Source: Christensenellaceae bacterium
GTDB taxonomy: Bacteria; Bacillota; Clostridia; Christensenellales; Aristaeellaceae
Assembly (NCBI GenBank): GCA_022510815.1
Contig: JAFLST010000013.1
Span: 1-64,000 of the forward strand
Direction: 5' to 3'
DNA length: 64,000 nt
Part shown: in pieces, positions 58,694 through 64,000 of the stretch
How positions within the stretch are numbered: the first letter of the stretch is position 1
Layout of the letters: each line of letters starts with the position of its first letter
Notes under the pieces: model-generated
The model's database searches: none
What the model was told of the DNA's origin: nothing
Seen by the model: only the letters and a program-made list of their open reading frames with translations
Translations under genes and position numbers: made by a program

Positions 58694-59635
58694 TCACAGT
58701 CCGTTGACGATGTTCGACGGCCGCCGCCCGGCCAGCGCGTCGAGAATCTGCCGTGAGCAGGCCCGGGCCATCTCGCAGCGGTCCTCCAAGGTATTGCTGC
58801 CCACATGCGGCGTAAGCACGATCCGTTCCTGCTCAATGAGCGCCTGCGGAATCCCCGGCTCCTCCGGGAATACGTCCAGACCGGCGCCCGCCAGATGGCC
58901 CGAAGCCACCGCTTCCGCCAGCGCGTCGTTGTCCACCACCGCGCCACGGGCCGTATTGATGAGCATCGCCCCGGGTTTCATCCGTCCGATCACCTCGCGG
59001 CTGATGATCCCGCGGGTTTCAGCGGTCAGCGGGCAGTGCAGGGAGAGCACGTCCGAGCGGGCAATCAGCTCGTCAAAGCCCACGGGCTCCGCCACTGCCG
59101 GGTCAGCCCCGCGCCTGCTGTAGCCGATGACCTCCATGCCCAGCGCCTTGCCGATCTGCGCAACCCTGCCTCCGATGCGCCCGCAGCCGAAGATGCCCAG
59201 CGTGCGGCCCCGGAGCGTCGTGCCCATGTAGCGTCCCATGCCGAACAGACCGGACGGTTCCTCCCGGCGCGCCCGCAGGTTCATCTCGCCCACCCGGCGC
59301 GCCACAGCCAGCATCAGCGCCACGGCCAGCTCTGCCGTCACGTCCGTTACCGCTTCGGGGATATTCGTCACCGGGATGCCCCGAGCCGCCGCAGCGGCAA
59401 CATCCACGCTGTCGTAACCGGCGCCGTAGTTGGCAATGAGCTTGAGCTTCCTGGCGGCGCCGATAACCTCCGCGGGCATAGGGCCCGCAGCCACTACCGC
59501 GTCCGCCTCGCCGATCATGGACAGCAGCTCCTCCTTGGTGAATGTCTTCAGGGGCGGCGGGATAACGACCTCGTGCTCCTTCAGCATATCAAAACCCTCC
59601 GCGGGCAGGCCATGGGTAACAAGAATCCGGGCCAT
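58694..59635 (-). CDS. D-isomer-specific 2-hydroxyacid dehydrogenase
   Basis: 313 residues from MARILVTHG, 6 bases after GGAGGAA. NAD-binding motif TLGIFGCGRIGGRVAQIGKALGM, catalytic Arg in NTARGAVVDNDAL, Glu in GAGLDVFPEEPG, His in TPHVGSNTLEDR. Reduces a 2-keto acid (glyoxylate, hydroxypyruvate, 3-phosphohydroxypyruvate and relatives are family substrates). No ACT domain, so it is not the regulated SerA form. Divergent from the Rieske oxidoreductase across a 67-base gap. Confidence 0.9.
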   Translation of the reverse strand: MARILVTHGLPAEGFDMLKEHEVVIPPPLKTFTKEELLSMIGEADAVVAAGPMPAEVIGAARKLKLIANYGAGYDSVDVAAAAARGIPVTNIPEAVTDVTAELAVALMLAVARRVGEMNLRARREEPSGLFGMGRYMGTTLRGRTLGIFGCGRIGGRVAQIGKALGMEVIGYSRRGADPAVAEPVGFDELIARSDVLSLHCPLTAETRGIISREVIGRMKPGAMLINTARGAVVDNDALAEAVASGHLAGAGLDVFPEEPGIPQALIEQERIVLTPHVGSNTLEDRCEMARACSRQILDALAGRRPSNIVNGL

Positions 59636-59702
59636 GACGTTTCCTCCATTCATAGGGATGAAATCATAAGCAGCCGCGCACCCTGTAACGGGAGGTGGCA
59701 GC

Positions 59703-61076
59703 ATGGACGACTTTCCTTCGTGGCAGCAGGGCATCCGGCTGGATAATCCGCCCCTGAACGGTCTTCACCGGGCAGATGTCGCGATCGTCGGCGGCGGGCT
59801 GACGGGCGTGACCACGGCGATGCTGCTGGCGGAGCAGGGGCTGCGGGTGGTGCTGGCGGAGGCTCACCGGCTGGGCGACGGCGCAGCTTGGGCCTGCGCG
59901 GGGATCGTTACGGCGCAGCTCGGTCAGGCCTATCACACAGTCATTGACCTCGCGGGACTTGACGCGGCATCGGCCTTCGCCCGCATGGTCATGGACGCTG
60001 TCGAGAGCGTTCATCAGGCCGCTAAATCGCTGGACGCGCCCTGTCAAGCCCGGGAAACCGATGTATATACATACGCCTTTCTAAAGCGTGATCTGCCTGC
60101 GCTGGAGCGTCAGCTCACCCTGCAGCGCCGTTTGGGCCTGCCAGTGTCCATCGCGCCGGACGCGGGGAGCTGCCCCTTCCCGGTGGAGCTGTCCCTGCTC
60201 ATGCCGCGGCAGTTCATGCTCTCACCGCTGGGCTATCTGATGGGCATGGCCGAACAGGCGGGTCAGGCAGGCTGCGTCATCGGGGAACAAAGCCCTGTCC
60301 GGGCTGTCGAGGAGGGCCGGCTCCTGCTGGAAGACGCGGTCATCGAGGCCCCGACCATCCTGCTGGCGACGGGCGTGCCCATTGGCTGCAAGGCGCTGCC
60401 AGTACTGGCCATGACCACGCAGCGCGTGCGGGAGACGGTCGTGCTCCGGGGCGGCGCGCCCTTTGACAACTGCCACATTTCCGTGCGGGACGGCGGGCTG
60501 ACCCTGCGCCCCCTCTCCGGCGGTTATCTGACCACATGGACACTGGGCCGCCCGGGCTTCGACCGGCAGGAACGGGAGGAGCTGCTGGACCGCGTGCTGG
60601 CGGGACGTCTGCCGGAGAGCTCCATCGTTGACGGGGCCATTCGTCAGGACGTGTGGAGCCGGGACGGCCTGCCGCTGATTGGCAGCATTCGCGAGCGGCG
60701 GCACCACCTGCTGATGGCTACGGGCTACAGCGGCTATGGGGTGACCGGTTCGATGCTGGCCGCGCAGGTGCTGACACGCCGGATTCTTGGCCGCCCGCTG
60801 CCCGAGGACGCGATTTTCAACCCCAACCGCCGCTATCCCAGCGCGAAGGCCGTCGTATCCTTCGGCGCCCGGGAGCTGCGTCTGACCCGCAGGCGCAGCC
60901 GATTCCGTCTCCGCTCGCCTGTCTGCCCGCACATGGGATGCCGCCTGCGCTACAGCCACGCCACCGGCAAATGGGAATGTCCCTGCCACGGCGCGACCTT
61001 TTCCGTCCTCGGCGAGAACGTTGACGGCCCCGCGATGCGGCCCATCCGCGTCACGGCGAAGGACCGGCCGGGGTGA
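59703..61076 (+). CDS. FAD-dependent oxidoreductase (DAO-type) with C-terminal Rieske 2Fe-2S domain
   Basis: 457 residues with a site GGGAGG upstream. DAO/glycine-oxidase-like fold: dinucleotide motif ADVAIVGGGLTGVTTAMLLAEQGLRVVLAEA, flavin region GDGAAWACAGIVTAQLGQ (YordJ-type GATGRNAG is replaced by GAAWACAG), and VWSRDGLPLIGSI then LMATGYSGYGVTGSM near the end. Rieske cluster ligands Cys408, His410, Cys426 and His429 (CPHMGC, CPCHG) are complete. Proteins of this plan link amine or carbohydrate-acid oxidation to electron transfer; substrate unknown. Confidence 0.9.
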   Translation: MDDFPSWQQGIRLDNPPLNGLHRADVAIVGGGLTGVTTAMLLAEQGLRVVLAEAHRLGDGAAWACAGIVTAQLGQAYHTVIDLAGLDAASAFARMVMDAVESVHQAAKSLDAPCQARETDVYTYAFLKRDLPALERQLTLQRRLGLPVSIAPDAGSCPFPVELSLLMPRQFMLSPLGYLMGMAEQAGQAGCVIGEQSPVRAVEEGRLLLEDAVIEAPTILLATGVPIGCKALPVLAMTTQRVRETVVLRGGAPFDNCHISVRDGGLTLRPLSGGYLTTWTLGRPGFDRQEREELLDRVLAGRLPESSIVDGAIRQDVWSRDGLPLIGSIRERRHHLLMATGYSGYGVTGSMLAAQVLTRRILGRPLPEDAIFNPNRRYPSAKAVVSFGARELRLTRRRSRFRLRSPVCPHMGCRLRYSHATGKWECPCHGATFSVLGENVDGPAMRPIRVTAKDRPG

Positions 61077-61093
61077 TGTGAAATACATATAAT

Positions 61094-61163
61094 GCGAGAG
61101 GGAGGACGCTTTGGAGCCCAAAGCGCCCTCCCTCTCGCGCTCTCCCTCCCGAAAAGCGGCGAC
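61094..61163 (+). repeat. AGC-triloop hairpin element, copy D1 (after the Rieske gene)
   Basis: GCGAGAGGGAGGACGCTTTG (61094-61113) plus G pairs with 61118-61138 at 20 of 21 positions around AGC, then tail CTCCCGAAAAGCGGCGAC. Begins 17 bases after the stop. Confidence 0.8.
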
Positions 61164-61231
61164 TTTTCAGAGCTGTTCCTATGATGAGACTAGCATACCC
61201 AAACTGATGGTAAAGGCAACTTCGCGACGGA

Positions 61232-61297
61232 AAGGACGCTGCCTTTCGGGGTGGGTGCAGAAGGGGCTTTGGGCTCCAAGGACTCCCTCCCGCCGTT
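61232..61297 (-). repeat. AGC-triloop hairpin element, copy D2 (after rimI)
   Basis: Read on the minus strand just past the rimI stop: GGCGGGAGG, then CTTGG-AGC-CCAAAG, then tail ACCCCGAAAGGCAGCG. Closest to copy A, with a weaker outer stem. D1 and D2 face each other. Confidence 0.65.
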
Positions 61298-61299
61298 CC

Positions 61300-61794
61300 T
61301 CACTCCGTCACCGTCTCCGCCTCCTCGAAGTCCGGGTCAGCGGGCGGCATGTGGTCGCAGACCATAATGAGCGCGTCCTCGCCGTTGTCCTCGTAGTAGC
61401 GCTTGCGAACGCCAAGACGGATGAAGCCGAGGGATTCATAGAGGGTCTGGGCAATGATGTTGGAGCGCCGCACCTCCAGCGTGACATAAGCCGCGCCGAG
61501 ATTGGAAAGATACTGCATCAGGCCCGCGGTCAGGGCGCGGCCAAGGCCTTGGCCGCGATGATCCTTGAGCACCGCGATGTTGGTGACGTGGCTCTCGTCG
61601 AGGATGATCCACGCGCCCGCAAAGCCGACGACCCGCCCGCCCACCTCGGCGACAAGATATCGGGCCGCAGCGTTGCGCATCTCGCTGGCAAAGGCGTCGC
61701 GGCTCCACGGCGTGGGGAAGGTCGCGGCCTCCACGGCAGCCACCGCATCCACGTCGGCGTCGGTCATGCGACGAATCACAGCTTCACTCGGCAT
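61300..61794 (-). CDS. rimI: Ribosomal protein S18-alanine N-acetyltransferase (RimI)
   Basis: 164 residues from MPSEAVIRR, 6 bases after GGAGG. GNAT fold with acetyl-CoA motif VLKDHRGQGLGRALTAGLM and RimI-type ends TLEVRRSNIIAQTLYESLGFIRLGVRKRYYEDNGEDALIM. Acetylates the N-terminus of S18 in well-studied species. A 25-residue acidic tail extends the family core. Overlaps tsaB by 11 bases. Confidence 0.93.
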   Translation of the reverse strand: MPSEAVIRRMTDADVDAVAAVEAATFPTPWSRDAFASEMRNAAARYLVAEVGGRVVGFAGAWIILDESHVTNIAVLKDHRGQGLGRALTAGLMQYLSNLGAAYVTLEVRRSNIIAQTLYESLGFIRLGVRKRYYEDNGEDALIMVCDHMPPADPDFEEAETVTE

Positions 61795-62488
61795 GGGCAG
61801 CCTCCACCAGCTTGCGGTTGCGCTCGGCACTGGGCGCACGCAGATACAGCGGCATGAGTTCGCGATAATCGACGGTCTCTTCCGTCAGGGAAGCGAGATA
61901 GGCTACGGAGCCGGGACGCAGATAGGCCTGATGCGGCGGCGCGAACACCGCTCTGTCCCCCAGCATGGCGGCAATCTTTTCCCGGTGCACCGGCATGCCG
62001 TCGCCAAGGAACAGGAAGCGATCGCCATGGGCCGCAATGGCCTCGAGGAAGTCCTCCAGCCTGAGCGGGATGTCATCCATCAGCCGCTGAGGCCTTGCGC
62101 TGCCCACCCGGAACGCCGCGCCATAGACCTGCCCGGCCCGCGCGTCCTGCATGGGGCAGACGACCCCATCGAAGGCCGTGATGCCCGCCGCCATGGCTTC
62201 CAGCGCATCCACCGCAACGCAGGGCTTGTCCGCGCCATGGGCAAGGCCCTTGACCGTGCTCACGCCAATGCGCACGCCCGTGAACGAGCCGGGGCCCACC
62301 GTCACCGCCAGCCTGTCCATGTCCGCGATGGTGAGGCCGGTGGCACGGAACGCCTCGTCGATCATCGGCAGCAGGTTGACCGAATGGGTCAGCTTGTTGA
62401 GCACGGCGCACTCGCAGCGCGTGCCCTGTTCGGTCTGGATGGCTACGCCGCAGACGGGCCCGGATGTGTCAATGGCCAGCAGCTTCAT
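61784..62488 (-). CDS. tsaB: tRNA t6A37 threonylcarbamoyladenosine biosynthesis protein TsaB
   Basis: 234 residues. ASKHA-fold scaffold that dimerises with TsaD: MKLLAIDTSGPVCGVAI, LTHSVNLLPMIDEAF, VTVGPGSFTGVRIGVSTVKGLAHG and MQDARAGQVYGAAF are all typical. Part of the essential machinery for t6A at position 37 of ANN-decoding tRNAs. Overlaps tsaE by 4 bases and rimI by 11, one translationally coupled unit. Confidence 0.96.
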   Translation of the reverse strand: MKLLAIDTSGPVCGVAIQTEQGTRCECAVLNKLTHSVNLLPMIDEAFRATGLTIADMDRLAVTVGPGSFTGVRIGVSTVKGLAHGADKPCVAVDALEAMAAGITAFDGVVCPMQDARAGQVYGAAFRVGSARPQRLMDDIPLRLEDFLEAIAAHGDRFLFLGDGMPVHREKIAAMLGDRAVFAPPHQAYLRPGSVAYLASLTEETVDYRELMPLYLRAPSAERNRKLVEAAHAE

Positions 62489-62934
62489 GGCGCGTCCTCC
62501 TCCATACTAACCGCGCGGAACGCTCCGCACGGGGTCAGGGTGATCTCACGGTCTGTTTCCGTGATGGGGGTCAGGGTCACATCCAGCCGGGTCTCGGGCA
62601 TCGCGTCAGGGCACACGCCCGGCCACTCCACCACCGCCACGCCGTCGCCGGTCAGGTATTCGTCCATGCCCATCTCATAAAGCTCCTCGGAGCTTTCCAG
62701 CCTGTACCAGTCGAAGTGATACAGTGGCAGGCGACCTTCCTCATAGACGTTCATGATGGTGAAGCTGGGGCTGGTCACCGGGGCCGTCACGCCAAGGCCC
62801 GCCGCAATCCCGCGGGTCAGCTCGCTCTTACCCGCTCCAAGATCGCCCCACAGACAAAGAACATCCCCCGGACGGAGCCGGCGGGCCAATCTCTCGCCCA
62901 AGGCGCGGGTCTCATCCGGGGAATGTGTCAGCAT
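62485..62934 (-). CDS. tsaE: tRNA t6A37 biosynthesis ATPase TsaE
   Basis: 149 residues from MLTHSPDETR, 6 bases after AAGGAGA. P-loop GDLGAGKS (30-37), then TSPSFTIMNVYEEGRLPLYHFDWYRL and VAVVEWPGV. Resets the TsaBDE complex after each cycle. Begins 11 bases after the ribU stop, so it may be read through from the riboswitch-controlled ribU transcript. Confidence 0.96.
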   Translation of the reverse strand: MLTHSPDETRALGERLARRLRPGDVLCLWGDLGAGKSELTRGIAAGLGVTAPVTSPSFTIMNVYEEGRLPLYHFDWYRLESSEELYEMGMDEYLTGDGVAVVEWPGVCPDAMPETRLDVTLTPITETDREITLTPCGAFRAVSMEEDAP

Positions 62935-62945
62935 ACGGATTCTCC

Positions 62946-63551
62946 TTATTTCTTCACATGCAGCAGGGGCGACAGCCGCTTGTACATCAGGCACGTCAGC
63001 AGGCTCAGAACCACGCCCTTAATCAGGTTGAACGGCGCCGTTGCGCACATCAGCAGCTTCCATTCGCTGTCCACGAAGGGGACGGCGCCCTGGATGAGGC
63101 TCACCACACCTTCCATGGACATGTGATACGCGCCCATGTAGAAGGGAATCATGATCTTCCAGTTGACCAGCACCGCCACAATCACCAGCACCACCGTGCC
63201 TACAAGCATGCCGATCAGCGCGCCGCGGCGGGTCTTGTTCAGGCGGTAGATGACAGCAGCGGGAACGATCAGCGCCGCGCCCATGATAAAGTCCGCCAAC
63301 TCACCGACGCCGGCGCTGCTGGAATGCAGCAGGCCCGTGAGGCTCTTGATCAGCAGAATCCACACGCCCGCCATCGGCCCCATCGAGAACGCCCCCAGCA
63401 ACACCGGGAGGTTCGAGAAGTCCAGCTTGTAGATCGGCGGGAAGATCGGGATCTCCGGGAAGAAGAAGAGGATGGCCGCCAGCGCCGCAAGGATGGCGAT
63501 GCGGGTCAGGTACTGTACGGAGTAGTTCTTGCCTTGGTTGGTTTTGAGCAT
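62946..63551 (-). CDS. ribU: ECF transporter S component, riboflavin-specific (RibU)
   Basis: 201 residues, ATG 9 bases after AAGGAGG. Six membrane helices (RIAILAALAAILFFFPEIPIFP, then GPMAGVWILLIKSLTGLLH and ELADFIMGAALIVPAAVIY). RibU-type pattern LDFSNLPVLLGAFSMGP. Captures riboflavin for uptake with a shared EcfAAT module, whose genes are elsewhere. The FMN riboswitch directly upstream makes the substrate assignment firm. Confidence 0.95.
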   Translation of the reverse strand: MLKTNQGKNYSVQYLTRIAILAALAAILFFFPEIPIFPPIYKLDFSNLPVLLGAFSMGPMAGVWILLIKSLTGLLHSSSAGVGELADFIMGAALIVPAAVIYRLNKTRRGALIGMLVGTVVLVIVAVLVNWKIMIPFYMGAYHMSMEGVVSLIQGAVPFVDSEWKLLMCATAPFNLIKGVVLSLLTCLMYKRLSPLLHVKK

Positions 63552-63579
63552 GGGACACAGCCTCCTTCAAAATACGCAC

Positions 63580-63612
63580 GCCCCTGAAGCAAGTTCGCTG
63601 CTTTTCAGGGGC
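63580..63612 (-). terminator. Expression-platform hairpin of the FMN riboswitch
   Basis: GCCCCTGA with TCAGGGGC outside and AAGCA/TTGCTT-like pairing inside. On the minus strand it is followed by GTGCGTATTTT, a weak U-tract, then the ribU ribosome site; most likely the FMN-dependent terminator. Confidence 0.65.
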
Positions 63613-63632
63613 GGAAATAGGCGTATTTCCAG

Positions 63633-63750
63633 CTCTCTTCTTTCATCCAGACTTTACTGTTGGCTCCGGATTCTCACCGGATCAGCCGACGCGCTTGCGC
63701 CGGTTCGCGGGCTCTACCGCCAGTAGGGACTTTCACCCTGCCCCGAAGAA
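63633..63750 (-). ncRNA. FMN riboswitch (RFN element) for ribU
   Basis: The minus strand carries the RFN signature in order: TTCGGGGCAGGGTGAAAGTC, CCTACTGGCGGTAGAGCCCG, GGCTGATCCGGTGAGAATCC, and GTAAAGTCTGGATGAAAGA. All conserved helices are closed. When FMN binds, expression of ribU is turned down. Confidence 0.97.
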
Positions 63751-63803
63751 GCTTCAAGTGGCTATGCGGTTATGCGGCAAAGCGTATACGCTTCACCATG
63801 GGT

Positions 63804-63832
63804 ATCATAGCACGCGGCGCATGCCATGTCAA
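63804..63832 (-). promoter_or_regulatory. Promoter for the riboswitch-ribU transcript
   Basis: TTGACA (63832-63827), 17-base spacer, TATGAT (63809-63804) on the minus strand. Confidence 0.8.
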
Positions 63833-63854
63833 GTGGGATTTTTCGCGCGAATTC

Positions 63855-64000
63855 TCATCCAATCCCCGCGGCGATCGCGGCGATATCCTGCAGGGCGCGC
63901 TCGGCCCGGGGTACGTCGGTCTGCTCGGAGAGGAAGCACAGGATGATTGGGTGCTCCACGTAGATCACGCCCACATCGTGGGTGACGCCGTCGTCCTCGC
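63855..64000 (-). CDS. Class A beta-lactamase-fold serine hydrolase, C-terminal fragment
   Basis: The last 48 codons on the minus strand read DDGVTHDVGVIYVEHPIILCFLSEQ and end DIAAIAAGIG before TGA. This is the terminal strand and helix region of class A beta-lactamase/serine hydrolase domains (the VxHDVGIVY and PFILCFLS pattern after the KTG box). Catalytic residues are beyond the window, so lactamase versus cell-wall-hydrolase-like function is open. Confidence 0.7.
   Translation of the reverse strand, partial: EDDGVTHDVGVIYVEHPIILCFLSEQTDVPRAERALQDIAAIAAGIG

Overview
The window looks like a chromosomal segment of a GC-rich, Gram-positive, anaerobic Clostridia-type bacterium, probably an uncultured gut lineage. 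This is inferred from gene content: ScpA/ScpB, a YerC-type regulator, type III glutamine synthetase, formate-tetrahydrofolate ligase, a VanW-family protein, an ECF RibU transporter under an FMN riboswitch, a CPBP membrane protease, strong AGGAGG ribosome sites and TTGACA-17-TATAAT promoters. No tRNA, rRNA or CRISPR array was found.

Layout. 1-2650 is a lower-GC accessory strip on the minus strand: a zinc-ribbon/SPFH protein running off the left edge with a stop at codon 3, an unknown winged-helix protein, a 5'-truncated RCC1-repeat gene, and a decayed tnpV transposon remnant. 2783-9955 is one 2390-residue gene with the architecture of a cyclic beta-1,2-glucan synthase but with the recognised catalytic motifs altered or deleted in each domain. 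9999-21634 is mostly minus-strand housekeeping: an esterase, a CopZ-like protein, then alr, an M20 amidohydrolase, an M55 D-aminopeptidase, an M50 protease, scpA and scpB, and separately yerC, pcrA and ligA.

21837-26523 is a nitrogen block: glnN, an amtB fused to a PII domain, and ridA. glnN and amtB each have a terminator hairpin directly ahead of the coding region. 26563-33848 holds a MATE exporter with a structured leader, a three-gene ABC uptake system, an orphan solute-binding protein and an ECF sigma/anti-sigma pair. 34034-46728 carries fhs, a VanW protein, sfsA, a CHAP amidase, a low-GC CPBP protease, a CBS-containing Mn pyrophosphatase, a secreted unknown, a YdeI-like protein and a 26-unit Sel1 repeat protein. 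46864-55451 has an XRE regulator with two metabolic enzymes, a MarR regulator with a perfect operator ahead of a heterodimeric ABC exporter, and a GH127 glycosidase. 55520-64000 has a secreted unknown, yajC, a cysteine-rich protein, a hydroxyacid dehydrogenase divergent from a Rieske oxidoreductase, ribU-tsaE-tsaB-rimI behind an FMN riboswitch, and the 3' end of a beta-lactamase-fold gene.

The signals most worth pursuing are: (i) a dispersed 3'-UTR hairpin family with an AGC triloop, compensatory stem changes and a conserved tail, found just after five stop codons; (ii) the glucan-synthase-like apparent pseudoenzyme; (iii) the paired glnN/amtB leader terminators, each overlapped by a mini-hairpin with an A-x-x-G hexaloop; and (iv) structured leaders upstream of the MATE and pyrophosphatase genes that I cannot assign to a known class.
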